Notes under the pieces: generated by a model | What the model was told of the DNA's origin: nothing | Seen by the model: only the letters and a program-made list of their open reading frames with translations | The model's database searches: none | Origin: an uncultured Sulfitobacter sp. | GTDB lineage: Bacteria; Pseudomonadota; Alphaproteobacteria; Rhodobacterales; Rhodobacteraceae | Assembly (NCBI RefSeq): GCF_947502895.1 | Contig: NZ_CANNBM010000001.1 | Coordinates: 496,001 to 560,000 of the forward strand | Direction: 5' to 3' | Length of the DNA: 64,000 bases | Position numbers and translations under genes: made by a program | Shown: one piece after another, positions 42,270-50,539 of the stretch | Layout: each line of letters begins with the position of its first letter | How positions within the stretch are numbered: position 1 is the stretch's first letter

Positions 42270-44345
42270 ATGGCAATGTCGCCCGCCAAAATCATCTCCG
42301 AGCAGGAGGACCAGATGTTCCGCCTGCTGCGGCAGCTGGACAGCGCACCTGATGCGTCCCAGCGCGGGATGGCTACGGCAATCGGTATTTCACTGGGGCG
42401 GTTGAATGCGCTTTTGCGCTCGGCCACCGATGCGGGGCTGGTCAAGATCAGCGACCGTGCAGGCCCCGACAAACGCGCGCGTTTTGCCTATTCGATCACC
42501 ACGCGCGGTGCGGCGGAAAAGAACCGCCTTACCGATCAATTCTTAGCCAGAAAATTTATGGAATACGACGCATTACATGCTGAACTGACTGGCACGACCT
42601 CGGGCCTGACGCCCCTCAATAACAGGACCAAACTAATGGAACACAACCTTTCTCCGATCCCCGAACTCTATGTTTCCTACGATTCCGCGCAAAAGCTGAA
42701 AGTGGACGCAGGCAATCTGGTCAGCCACGATCTGACCCCACGCCAGATCTGCGATCTGGAACTGCTGATGAACGGTGGCTTCAACCCGCTCAAAGGGTTC
42801 TTGTCTCAGGCGGATTATGAAGGCGTTGTTGAAAACATGCGTTTGGCAGATGGCAGCCTGTGGCCCATGCCCATTACGCTGGACGTGTCCGAAGATTTCG
42901 CGGCATCACTGGAAGTTGGTCAGGACATCGCCCTGCGCGACCAAGAAGGCGTGATCCTCGCCACCATGACCGTCACCGACAACTGGGTGCCGAACAAAGC
43001 GCGCGAAGCCGAGATGGTATTCGGTGCCGACGACAGCGCACACCCCGCCGTGAACTACCTGCACAATCAAGCCGGCAAAGTGTACCTTGGCGGCCCCGTA
43101 ACTGGCATCCAGCAGCCGGTCCACTATGATTTCAAATCGCGCCGCGACACACCAAACGAATTGCGCGCCTACTTCCGCAAAATGGGCTGGCGCAAAGTGG
43201 TTGCCTTCCAGACGCGCAACCCGCTGCACCGCGCCCACCAAGAGTTGACCTTCCGCGCCGCGCGCGAAGCACAGGCCAACCTGCTGATCCACCCCGTTGT
43301 AGGCCTGACCAAGCCGGGCGACGTTGATCACTTCACCCGCGTGCGCTGCTACGAGGCTGTCCTTGACCAGTACCCACAGGCAACAACGGCTATGTCCCTG
43401 CTGAACCTCGCCATGCGTATGGCTGGCCCGCGCGAGGCTGTCTGGCACGGCCTGATCCGCAAAAACCACGGCTGCACGCACTTCATCGTTGGCCGCGACC
43501 ACGCAGGCCCCGGCAACAACTCGCAAGGCGAAGATTTCTACGGCCCCTATGATGCGCAAGAGCTGTTCCGCGCGCACCAAGAGGAAATGGGCATCGAAAT
43601 GGTCGATTTCAAACACATGGTTTGGGTCGCCGAGCGCGCCCAGTATGAAGCCATGGACGAGATCAAAGACAAAGACGATGTCACGATCCTCAACATCTCG
43701 GGCACCGAACTTCGCCGCCGTCTGCAAGAGGGTCTGGACATCCCCGAGTGGTTCTCCTTCCCCGAAGTGGTCAAGGAATTGCGCCGCACCAAGCCACCAC
43801 GCGCCCAGCAGGGTTTCACCGTGTTCTTCACTGGCTTCTCCGGCTCTGGCAAATCCACCATCGCCAACGCCCTGATGGTCAAACTGATGGAGCAAGGCGG
43901 TCGCCCTGTAACATTGCTTGACGGTGATATCGTGCGCAAAAACCTGTCTTCCGAGCTGGGTTTCAGCAAAGAGCACCGCGATTTGAACATCCGCCGTATC
44001 GGCTATGTCGCCTCGGAGATCACCAAAAACGGCGGTATCGCCATCTGTGCGCCCATCGCGCCCTATGCCACAACCCGCCGCGCCGTGCGTGAAGACGTAG
44101 AAGCATTTGGTGCCTTCGTCGAAGTCCACGTCGCCACCACAATCGAGGAATGTGAACGCCGCGACCGCAAAGGCCTGTACAAGCTGGCACGCGAAGGCAA
44201 GATCAAGGAATTCACAGGGATTTCAGACCCCTATGATGTACCCGAAAAGCCCGAGCTGAGCGTCGAGACAGAGAATGTGGATGTAGACAACTGCGCCCAT
44301 CAGGTCCTGCTCAAGCTGGAAAGCATGGGTCTGATCAAAGGCTAA
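42270..44345 (+). CDS. MarR-type regulator fused to bifunctional sulfate adenylyltransferase/APS kinase
   Basis: A 691-residue frame with three modules. Residues 1-108 match the EPS-associated MarR-like regulator family (G-I-S-L-G-R-L-N-A-L-L-R, then L-T-D-Q-F-L-A-R-K-F-M-E-Y-D-A-L). Residues 109-122 are a linker. Residues 123-512 are ATP sulfurylase (R-N-P-L-H-R-A-H near 316 and G-R-D-H-A-G-P-G). Residues 513-691 are APS kinase with P-loop G-F-S-G-S-G-K-S-T near 522. Together the enzyme part makes PAPS from sulfate. The stand-alone enzyme of about 569 residues would start at M123 (ATG at 42636), which has its own AGGA site, so both a fusion and a short form are possible. No stop separates the modules. 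Confidence 0.9.
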   Translation: MAMSPAKIISEQEDQMFRLLRQLDSAPDASQRGMATAIGISLGRLNALLRSATDAGLVKISDRAGPDKRARFAYSITTRGAAEKNRLTDQFLARKFMEYDALHAELTGTTSGLTPLNNRTKLMEHNLSPIPELYVSYDSAQKLKVDAGNLVSHDLTPRQICDLELLMNGGFNPLKGFLSQADYEGVVENMRLADGSLWPMPITLDVSEDFAASLEVGQDIALRDQEGVILATMTVTDNWVPNKAREAEMVFGADDSAHPAVNYLHNQAGKVYLGGPVTGIQQPVHYDFKSRRDTPNELRAYFRKMGWRKVVAFQTRNPLHRAHQELTFRAAREAQANLLIHPVVGLTKPGDVDHFTRVRCYEAVLDQYPQATTAMSLLNLAMRMAGPREAVWHGLIRKNHGCTHFIVGRDHAGPGNNSQGEDFYGPYDAQELFRAHQEEMGIEMVDFKHMVWVAERAQYEAMDEIKDKDDVTILNISGTELRRRLQEGLDIPEWFSFPEVVKELRRTKPPRAQQGFTVFFTGFSGSGKSTIANALMVKLMEQGGRPVTLLDGDIVRKNLSSELGFSKEHRDLNIRRIGYVASEITKNGGIAICAPIAPYATTRRAVREDVEAFGAFVEVHVATTIEECERRDRKGLYKLAREGKIKEFTGISDPYDVPEKPELSVETENVDVDNCAHQVLLKLESMGLIKG

Positions 44346-44369
44346 TCCGCCTGATCACACGCGACAATC

Positions 44370-44399
44370 AAAGGCCAGCCCCTTGCGGCTGGCCTTTTT
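44370..44399 (+). terminator. sat-cysC terminator
   Basis: An 11-bp stem AAAGGCCAGCC/GGCTGGCCTTT with a 6-base loop is followed by further T residues, 25 bp after the stop codon. A clear intrinsic terminator. Confidence 0.88.
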
Positions 44400-44477
44400 C
44401 GTGGCGCACGGGGCGGCTTTCGCCGCGCGCCCATCACCGCTAAAAGAAACCACCGCCCCTGACACAAGAGACCGCAC

Positions 44478-45218
44478 ATGTATGACCCAAAGGGCAACGG
44501 CAAGCAAAAGACTGTCGACAGCGTAGCCTTCACCGAGGTCGAGCCACCCGCCCACCTGCGCGGGATCGTACACCGCTTTCTTGAGCTGAACACAAACGGC
44601 CCGCTGGATGAGGACTACCGCTTTCATGCGCTGCCCGATGCCTGCACATATGTTGTGTTCGACCAGCTGAACCCGCAGGTTGCGGGCATCTCGAAGCTGC
44701 GCGCAGAATCCGAGGAGTTCAACCTTGGTCGCAGCTTTCATTTTATCAACATCCGCTTTTTGCCCGGTGTCTGGCAGGCTGATCTGGATGCCATCGCCCA
44801 CGGTCAGGTCGACACGCCCTATTCGGGCGACCTGCCGCTGATCACCACTAACGCACAACTGATCGCCAAAGGTTTTACCGACAGCCAGACTGCGCTGGCG
44901 GATTTGGTCGATATTTTGGTCGCCCGCGGTCTGGTCGCTCCAAACCCCGTGACCGAACAGATTTTTCTGCATTTGGATGATATTAATTCTGTGGCCGAGA
45001 TGGCCGAAGTCTGCAGTCTGTCGCCCCGCCAGTTGCAGCGCACACTTAAGCGCACCACAGGCTTCAGCCCCCATGACTTCCTTAAAGTATTGAGATTGCA
45101 GCAATCTTTAAACGGCAACGACACATGGTCCTATGCCGATCAATCCCATTTCATCCACTCATTCCGCAAAGCCACAGGATACACACCAGGAAAATACGCA
45201 AAAAAATTCGATGTCTGA
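44478..45218 (+). CDS. AraC family transcriptional regulator
   Basis: A 246-residue regulator. Residues about 160-246 form the double helix-turn-helix AraC domain: S-V-A-E-M-A-E-V-C-S-L-S-P-R-Q-L-Q-R-T-L-K-R, then Y-A-D-Q-S-H-F-I-H-S-F-R-K-A-T-G-Y-T-P. The N-terminal part resembles the DUF6597-type sensor found in AraC proteins (E-V-E-P-P-A-H-L-R-G-I-V-H-R-F). It sits 69 bp before a VOC-domain gene on the same strand, a common AraC-target pairing, so it may regulate that gene. Confidence 0.9.
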   Translation: MYDPKGNGKQKTVDSVAFTEVEPPAHLRGIVHRFLELNTNGPLDEDYRFHALPDACTYVVFDQLNPQVAGISKLRAESEEFNLGRSFHFINIRFLPGVWQADLDAIAHGQVDTPYSGDLPLITTNAQLIAKGFTDSQTALADLVDILVARGLVAPNPVTEQIFLHLDDINSVAEMAEVCSLSPRQLQRTLKRTTGFSPHDFLKVLRLQQSLNGNDTWSYADQSHFIHSFRKATGYTPGKYAKKFDV

Positions 45219-45286
45219 AATCTACAATACGGACGCTGCGCAACACTTTAGACAAGGGTTATAACGTCAATACAAAGGAATTGAAC

Positions 45287-45667
45287 ATGACCAAGATGAA
45301 CGCAGTAGGCTGGTTTGACATCTACGTAGACGATCTGGACCGCGCCGTAGCTTTTTATGAAACCGTCCTCGGCATGCAAATGGAAGCCATGGGCGATCCT
45401 ACTGGCGAAAGCCAGATGATGAGCTTTCCCGCCGACATGGCAGCTTACGGCGCAGGTGGCGCGCTGACCAAGTCACCCCACGCAGGCCCGGGTGTGGGCG
45501 GTACAATTGTCTATTTCTCGGTTGAGGACTGCGCGAATGAACAGGCCCGCATCGCGGATGCAGGCGGCCAAGTGGTCCGGCCCAAATTCTCGATTGGCGA
45601 GTTCGGATTTATCGTGCTCTGCATGGATACCGAAGGCAACATGTTCGGTCTGAACTCCATGCAATAA
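45287..45667 (+). CDS. VOC family (glyoxalase-like) protein
   Basis: A 126-residue vicinal-oxygen-chelate protein with paired beta-alpha-beta-beta-beta units. Visible features: G-W-F-D-I-Y-V-D-D-L-D-R-A-V-A-F-Y-E near 7-24, V-Y-F-S-V-E-D-C near 75-82, and the C-terminal F-I-V-L-C-M-D-T-E-G-N-M-F-G-L. The last motif, with its E-G-N-x-F-G-L, matches the glyoxalase/bleomycin-resistance group. The true substrate is unknown. The ATG at 45287 has AAAGGA upstream; earlier in-frame starts overlap the AraC gene and lack the domain. Confidence 0.88.
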   Translation: MTKMNAVGWFDIYVDDLDRAVAFYETVLGMQMEAMGDPTGESQMMSFPADMAAYGAGGALTKSPHAGPGVGGTIVYFSVEDCANEQARIADAGGQVVRPKFSIGEFGFIVLCMDTEGNMFGLNSMQ

Positions 45668-45676
45668 AACGGGATC

Positions 45677-45694
45677 AGGGGGCTACGGCCCCCT
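45677..45694. terminator. Hairpin between VOC and PhzF genes
   Basis: AGGGGGC and GCCCCCT-type arms form a 7-bp stem with a 4-base loop in the 25 bp between converging genes, overlapping the phzF-like stop. No T tract follows, so it may act only as a weak or Rho-assisted terminator. Confidence 0.45.
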
Positions 45695-46565
45695 ATTCCA
45701 GATAAACCTGCCCCGACATCACCAAGGCGCCCTGCCCGCTGACTTTGACGCCCGTGATGGCATCTCGCGGGCCCAGCACTTCTACTTGCGCCTGCCCCGC
45801 ACGGCCCATGCCATGCCCCTGCTCTGCCACAAAACGCGGGCTATCCATCAGACCCTGCGACCAGAGATAAGCCGCCATGCAGCCCGTAGCCGAGCCTGTA
45901 AAGGCATCCTCGGCAGGGCTGGGCGGCGCCAGCAACAGACGGCTGAACGTATCGCCTGCATCTGTTGCCCCCGTCTGGCACACCCAGAAAGGCTCCATAA
46001 TATCAATGCCGTCATGGCCAAGTGCGCGCGCATATGCGCCCAGCGCATCCACATTCAATACAACACGCTCCAGCACAGCGCGGTCCCTGACCACAGTAAT
46101 ACAAAACGGCAAACCGGTAGAGACGATCTGCGGCGTATGCACGATATCTTCCACCGCGACCCCGCCCACAGCGGCGACCAGCGCGGGATCGACCTGCGCA
46201 CCAAAGACAGGTGCGATCTGCGTCATGGTTACACGGTCGCCCTGCACCTCTACAGGCACCAAACCTGCCGCTGTCTCCAACACCAACGGGCCATCCCCGA
46301 TCATCCCGCGACGGCGCAGCGCCACCACCGTAGCCACGGTCGGATGGCCGGCAAAAGGGATCTCGCGGCTGGCCAGAAAATACCGCACACGTATGTCCGC
46401 CACATCAGACGGGCCGGTAAATGTACATTCTACCAAGGAAGTTTCGCGCACATAGGCCATGCAGACATCATCAGGCAAACCAGCACCGCCATGCACCACC
46501 GCACAGCCGTTGCCGCCAAACGGCTTGTTCGTGAACGCATCCACCCAGTCAAATTCATATGCCAT
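45693..46565 (-). CDS. PhzF family isomerase-like protein
   Basis: A 290-residue protein of the PhzF/diaminopimelate-epimerase fold. Family marks: V-D-A-F-T-N-K-P-F-G-G-N-G-C-A-V near 7-22, F-A-G-H-P-T-V-A-T near 70-78, and the C-terminal F-T-G-S-A-T-G-C-M-A-A-Y-L. The first-domain Cys of the epimerases is replaced as usual in PhzF. No phenazine genes are nearby, so the substrate is unknown. I use the ATG at 46565 with GGAGA upstream; a GTG one codon earlier is also possible. Confidence 0.9.
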   Translation of the reverse strand: MAYEFDWVDAFTNKPFGGNGCAVVHGGAGLPDDVCMAYVRETSLVECTFTGPSDVADIRVRYFLASREIPFAGHPTVATVVALRRRGMIGDGPLVLETAAGLVPVEVQGDRVTMTQIAPVFGAQVDPALVAAVGGVAVEDIVHTPQIVSTGLPFCITVVRDRAVLERVVLNVDALGAYARALGHDGIDIMEPFWVCQTGATDAGDTFSRLLLAPPSPAEDAFTGSATGCMAAYLWSQGLMDSPRFVAEQGHGMGRAGQAQVEVLGPRDAITGVKVSGQGALVMSGQVYLE

Positions 46566-46585
46566 CACACAGTCTCCAGATGCAA

Positions 46586-46611
46586 AAAGGGCCGCGTTGC
46601 AGCAGCCCTTT
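46586..46611 (-). terminator. hsp20-DUF1150 operon terminator
   Basis: On the minus strand AAAGGGC and GCCCTTT arms pair around a 12-base loop and are followed by further T residues, about 35 bp past the DUF1150 stop. Confidence 0.7.
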
Positions 46612-46645
46612 CAACATCTGTGAATGTGTCGCGCCGTCAAGCGCG

Positions 46646-46867
46646 TTAATGTACCAATACAGGCGCGTAGTTATGCTCGCGCGCCAGATCGAACGCCAGC
46701 TTGCGATCACCGACCAGCGCCAGTTGCTGGCCCTTCGCATCATGCACAGCGTACAGTTGGTCCAACCCCTGCGCCTGATCGCGCACCTCACGGGGCAGAT
46801 CGGTCACCAGAATTGTTTTGACATATACGGTCCGGTCCTGCGGTCCTGTCATATCGGTATTTTCCAT
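46646..46867 (-). CDS. DUF1150 family protein
   Basis: A 73-residue protein of the DUF1150 family, small and without Cys, containing D-R-T-V-Y-V-K-T-I-L-V-T-D-L-P-R-E-V and G-Q-Q-L-A-L-V-G-D-R-K-L-A-F-D-L-A-R-E. In alphaproteobacteria DUF1150 genes typically follow hsp20 genes, as here, 4 bp after it. The function is not known; a role with small heat-shock proteins is inferred from context. The ATG at 46867 has AAGGGG upstream. Confidence 0.87.
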   Translation of the reverse strand: MENTDMTGPQDRTVYVKTILVTDLPREVRDQAQGLDQLYAVHDAKGQQLALVGDRKLAFDLAREHNYAPVLVH

Positions 46868-46871
46868 ATCT

Positions 46872-47285
46872 CTACCCCTTTCGGATGTTGATTGTTTGTA
46901 CAACGGTTTCGGGTTTGGCTTGGGTCAGGTCCACATGCAGCAGACCGTTTTCCATCAATGCCTCGCCCACTTCGACACCATCAGCCAGCACAAAACTGCG
47001 CTGGAACTGGCGGCCCGCGATGCCGCGGTGTAAAAACACACGGCCTTCGCTATCGTCATTTTGTCGACCACGGATCACCAGTTGGCGGTCTTCGACAGTG
47101 ATCGACAGATCATCTTGGGAGAACCCTGCAACCGCCAGCGATATACGATAGCTGCGGTCAGAGGTTTGTTCGATATTGAAAGGCGGATAGCCTTCATTGC
47201 CGGATTTTGCGCTACGCTCCAGCACACGTTCCAATTGTTCGAACCCCAGCATATGGGGATAAGAGGCAAGCGTCAGTTTCGTCAT
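46872..47285 (-). CDS. Hsp20 family small heat-shock protein
   Basis: A 137-residue small heat-shock chaperone that holds unfolding proteins in the cytoplasm. The alpha-crystallin domain runs about 30-130: Y-P-P-F-N-I-E near 34, V-A-G-F-S-Q-D-D-L-S-I-T-V near 53, then A-L-M-E-N-G-L-L-H-V-D-L near 106-117 (the A-x-x-x-n-G-v-L motif). I chose ATG at 47285; a GTG three codons earlier sits too close to the AAGGA site. An RpoH-type promoter lies upstream. It forms an operon with DUF1150. Confidence 0.92.
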   Translation of the reverse strand: MTKLTLASYPHMLGFEQLERVLERSAKSGNEGYPPFNIEQTSDRSYRISLAVAGFSQDDLSITVEDRQLVIRGRQNDDSEGRVFLHRGIAGRQFQRSFVLADGVEVGEALMENGLLHVDLTQAKPETVVQTINIRKG

Positions 47286-47355
47286 CTTCGACACGTCCTT
47301 TTCATCTCAAGCGACAGTCCCGCACCACCCCACATTCGGCAGCGGTACCATACGA

Positions 47356-47384
47356 ATATGGGAATTCACCAACAGCAGTGCAAG
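47356..47384 (-). promoter_or_regulatory. RpoH-type heat-shock promoter for hsp20
   Basis: On the minus strand CTTG (47384-47381) is followed after 18 bp by CCCATAT (47362-47356), close to the alphaproteobacterial sigma-32 consensus CTTG-N17/18-CYTATNT. It lies about 70-100 bp before the hsp20 ATG, a sensible place for its start site. Confidence 0.6.
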
Positions 47385-47449
47385 GGCTATGCGTCAAAGC
47401 CGATAAGCCTTATGACTAAAAGGCGAAATGTTAGTCAGAAAGAGTACCC

Positions 47450-47674
47450 ATGAACGTCACCGATGATCTGTCCATGAAAACCGACGAGGTCCTCAAGGTC
47501 GAGCTGGAGGTATTCCGCAGCGAGCACCGCGATCTGGATGATGCAATAAGTGCTCTGTCCGAACGCGGCACAGCAGACCAACTCACGCTGCGACGGTTGA
47601 AAAAACAAAAACTCAGGCTCAAAGACCGCATTGCCCAGATCGAAGATCGCCTCACGCCCGATATCATCGCCTGA
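47450..47674 (+). CDS. DUF465 (YdcH-like) protein
   Basis: A 74-residue helical coiled-coil protein of the DUF465 group. The pattern E-V-F-R-S-E-H-R-D-L-D-D-A-I-S-A-L then L-R-R-L-K-K-Q-K-L-R-L-K-D-R-I-A-Q-I-E is the hallmark: an E-H-R-x-L-D segment and a final basic L-K-K-x-K-L-x-L-K-D-x-I. The function is unknown across bacteria. It is divergent from hsp20 and sits 104 bp before purE. Confidence 0.85.
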   Translation: MNVTDDLSMKTDEVLKVELEVFRSEHRDLDDAISALSERGTADQLTLRRLKKQKLRLKDRIAQIEDRLTPDIIA

Positions 47675-47778
47675 ACCGCGCCCTGCGGCTGCACAAAATT
47701 TGCGCTGGCTCTACATTGCCCCGCCCCCGCAGATGGCTATAGTGCGCGTTCCATCCCTGACGCAAAGGCCCCAGCGAC

Positions 47779-48267
47779 ATGAGCAATCCCCCCGTCGGCA
47801 TCATCATGGGCTCCCAGTCCGACTGGTCCACCATGCGCGAGGCAGCAACCCTGCTGGACGAGCTGGGCGTGGCTTACGAAAGCCGCATCGTGTCGGCCCA
47901 CCGCACACCAGACCGTCTGTGGGAGTATGGCAAAACCGCCGTTGACCGCGGGGTGCAAGTAATTATCGCGGGTGCAGGCGGGGCGGCGCATCTGCCCGGC
48001 ATGATGGCCTCCAAGACCCGTGTGCCAGTGATCGGTGTACCCGTGCAGACAAAGGCCCTGTCTGGCGTCGACAGCCTTTATTCGATCCTGCAAATGCCTC
48101 GCGGCTTTCCCGTGGCGACCATGGCAATCGGTGCGCCGGGTGCGGCCAATGCCGCCCTGATGGCCGCTGGCATCCTTGCCCTTCAGGACGCGGCACTTGC
48201 TGCGCGCCTGGACACATGGCGCGCTGACCTCTCTGCCTCAATTCCGGAAGTTCCTTCAGATGACTAA
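47779..48267 (+). CDS. purE: 5-(carboxyamino)imidazole ribonucleotide mutase
   Basis: A 162-residue PurE converting N5-CAIR to CAIR in purine synthesis. Signature parts: I-I-M-G-S-Q-S-D-W-S-T-M near residue 8-19, S-A-H-R-T-P near 42-47, and G-A-G-G-A-A-H-L-P-G near 71-80. It overlaps purK by 8 bases, so the two consecutive enzymes are co-translated. The class I type (works with PurK) is indicated by that partner. Confidence 0.96.
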   Translation: MSNPPVGIIMGSQSDWSTMREAATLLDELGVAYESRIVSAHRTPDRLWEYGKTAVDRGVQVIIAGAGGAAHLPGMMASKTRVPVIGVPVQTKALSGVDSLYSILQMPRGFPVATMAIGAPGAANAALMAAGILALQDAALAARLDTWRADLSASIPEVPSDD

Positions 48268-49327
48268 CCCCCTTCCTACTGGTGCCACCATCGGTATTCT
48301 TGGCGGTGGCCAGCTTGGCCGCATGCTCAGCGTCGCAGCCAGCCGTCTTGGCCTGCGCACCCACATTTATGAGCCAGGTGCAAACCCGCCTGCCGCAGAT
48401 GTGGCCCACGCAGTGACGACAGCGCCCTATGAAGATGCAGAGGCGCTGACCGCCTTTGCCCGCGCCGTTGATCTGGTGACATACGAGTTCGAGAACATCC
48501 CGACCGAAGCGTTGGACATCATTGAGGCGATCACGCCCATCCACCCCAACCGCCGCGCTTTGGGCACATCCCAAGACCGTCTGGTCGAGAAACAGTTTCT
48601 GGAAAGCATTGGCCTGAAGGTCGCGCCATATGCCGATATCACAGATGCTGCCAGTCTTGACGCTGCACTCAACAAAATCGGCACGCCCTCTATCCTGAAA
48701 ACCCGCCGCTTCGGCTATGATGGCAAAGGCCAGTCGCGCCTTGCCTCGCCCGAGGATGCGGCGACAGCGCTGGCCGATATGTCAGGTGCGCCTGCAGTTC
48801 TGGAGGGGTTCATTACCTTCACTGCCGAAATTTCAATCATCGCCGCGCGCAACCCGCAGGGCGAGGTCGCCTGCTATGATCCCGGTGAGAATATCCACCG
48901 CAACGGCATTTTGCACACCACAGATGTGCCTGCCCGCATCCCCGCCAGCCTGCGCACCGATGCCGTGCTGCTTGCTGCCAAAATCCTGAATACACTGGAT
49001 TATGTTGGCGTGATGGGCGTTGAGCTGTTTGTCACGCCCCAAGGGCTGATCGTGAACGAAATTGCCCCCCGGGTGCACAATTCGGGCCACTGGACGCAAA
49101 ACGGTTGCACCGTGGACCAGTTCGAACAGCACATCCGTGCGATTTCAGGCTGGCCGCTGGGCGATGGCACACGCCACTCCGATGTGATCATGGAAAACCT
49201 TATCGGCAATGATGTCGACCGCGTCCCCCAGCTCGCCCGCGAGGCGAATTGCGCGATCCACCTGTATGGCAAGGTGGAAACCAAGACCGGTCGTAAGATG
49301 GGCCATGTGAACCGGATCAAGACCTGA
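48260..49327 (+). CDS. purK: 5-(carboxyamino)imidazole ribonucleotide synthase
   Basis: A 355-residue ATP-grasp enzyme making N5-CAIR from AIR, bicarbonate and ATP. The N-terminal G-I-L-G-G-G-Q-L-G-R-M-L loop near 10-21, the D-L-V-T-Y-E-F-E-N-I-P segment near 70-80, the ATP-binding K-T-R-R-F-G-Y-D-G-K-G-Q near 147-158, and A-P-R-V-H-N-S-G-H-W-T near 272-282 are diagnostic. ATG at 48260 lies within the purE end. Product goes straight to PurE. Confidence 0.96.
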   Translation: MTNPLPTGATIGILGGGQLGRMLSVAASRLGLRTHIYEPGANPPAADVAHAVTTAPYEDAEALTAFARAVDLVTYEFENIPTEALDIIEAITPIHPNRRALGTSQDRLVEKQFLESIGLKVAPYADITDAASLDAALNKIGTPSILKTRRFGYDGKGQSRLASPEDAATALADMSGAPAVLEGFITFTAEISIIAARNPQGEVACYDPGENIHRNGILHTTDVPARIPASLRTDAVLLAAKILNTLDYVGVMGVELFVTPQGLIVNEIAPRVHNSGHWTQNGCTVDQFEQHIRAISGWPLGDGTRHSDVIMENLIGNDVDRVPQLAREANCAIHLYGKVETKTGRKMGHVNRIKT

Positions 49328-49396
49328 CCCCACAGCGAAACAGAATTTTCGAAACTTCTGGCCATATTTTGAAAAAACAGCTCTCGTGGCAGGCGT

Positions 49397-50539
49397 TTAA
49401 CCCATAAACCGCTGGGCGATTTCCCCGTGCATATAGCTGACGCGCCCCTGCACCAGTGTCGCTGCCACGCGCAGGCTTTCGCGCTCCAATATGACCAGAT
49501 CAGCACGCTTGCCTGTCTCCAGCACACCGCGGTCTGTCAGGCCCAACACGGCTGCTGGCCCCGCTGATACCAAATGCCACGCGCCTGCCAGATCGCGCAG
49601 CCCCGTTTGCCACATCATCAAGGCTGCCCGCCGCGCGCTGGGGTAATGATAATCAGACGCCAGCGCATCACAGTATCCCATCGCGATCAGATCCACTGCC
49701 GAGACATTAAGGTTATGCGAGCCGCCGCGTACCACATTCGGCGCACCCATCACCACAATACCGCCGTCTCCATGCGCAGCTTCTGCCGCTTCCAGCGTTT
49801 CGGGAAACTCAGCCACATTCACACCGCGCGCAGCCCATGCAGCGCGGCCCTGCGCAGTCGTATCATCATGGCTGCCCATCGCGATCCCGCGTGCTTTCAA
49901 CTGCGCACAGAGCCAGTCCAGCGCAGATGGCACCTCATCACGACACGCCTCCAACGATTGCATCAGTGCCAGATGCGTCTCTGGGCTGCGCCGCGCTTTG
50001 AGTGCTTGGGACACCAGCCGCCGTGGTTGCGTCCCCGCCTGCAAACGCGCGTGCGGCAAATGATCGTTAAACACGATATAGCGCAGGCCCCATTCTTCCA
50101 TCTTTGCGGGCAGCTCCGAGAACAGCTCAAGCTGATAAGTCTCAAACCGCAACTGCCCGCGCAAATCCGTCACCATATCAGGGGCAACATCGCGCAAATG
50201 GCTAAAAACCTGCTCGGCAAACTTCAACCCGCGCACGCCGCCTTCCCAGCTGATGAACTGGGCCAGCGTGGCGGTGGTGATGCCATTCGCAGCCAGCTCG
50301 GCCTCCACAGCAATCAAGCCTTCGGCCATCTGCTTCATCGCACCACGGCGCGGGGCCAGATGCCGTTCAAACCCGTCGCCATGCACGTCCACGATGCCTG
50401 GCAGCACCAGATAGCCAGACAGGTCAACAGCACGGCCCACGGGCGCATCTGTGATGACGCCTTGCGCGAACGACAGCCCGTCACGGTGCAGCCCGCTCGG
50501 CCCCAATACGTCCGCACCAATCAAATCAAGGCTTAGCAC
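49397..50539 (-). CDS. phnM: PhnM-like alpha-D-ribose 1-methylphosphonate 5-triphosphate diphosphatase
   Basis: A 380-residue amidohydrolase-superfamily protein of the PhnM type, normal length. Metal-site features are D-V-H-G-D-G-F-E-R-H near 52-61 and the downstream G-S-H-D-D-T and A-S-D-Y-H-Y-P motifs. In the carbon-phosphorus lyase pathway PhnM releases pyrophosphate from the ribose triphosphate intermediate. No other phn genes lie in this window, so it stands apart from a C-P lyase cluster here. The GTG at 50539 has GGAGG 6 bp upstream and overlaps the lipase stop by 14 bp. Confidence 0.88.
   Translation of the reverse strand: MLSLDLIGADVLGPSGLHRDGLSFAQGVITDAPVGRAVDLSGYLVLPGIVDVHGDGFERHLAPRRGAMKQMAEGLIAVEAELAANGITTATLAQFISWEGGVRGLKFAEQVFSHLRDVAPDMVTDLRGQLRFETYQLELFSELPAKMEEWGLRYIVFNDHLPHARLQAGTQPRRLVSQALKARRSPETHLALMQSLEACRDEVPSALDWLCAQLKARGIAMGSHDDTTAQGRAAWAARGVNVAEFPETLEAAEAAHGDGGIVVMGAPNVVRGGSHNLNVSAVDLIAMGYCDALASDYHYPSARRAALMMWQTGLRDLAGAWHLVSAGPAAVLGLTDRGVLETGKRADLVILERESLRVAATLVQGRVSYMHGEIAQRFMG

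Noticed and set aside
45693..46565. Phenazine biosynthesis cluster
   Set aside because: PhzF-like proteins are widespread without phenazines and no other phz genes are present.
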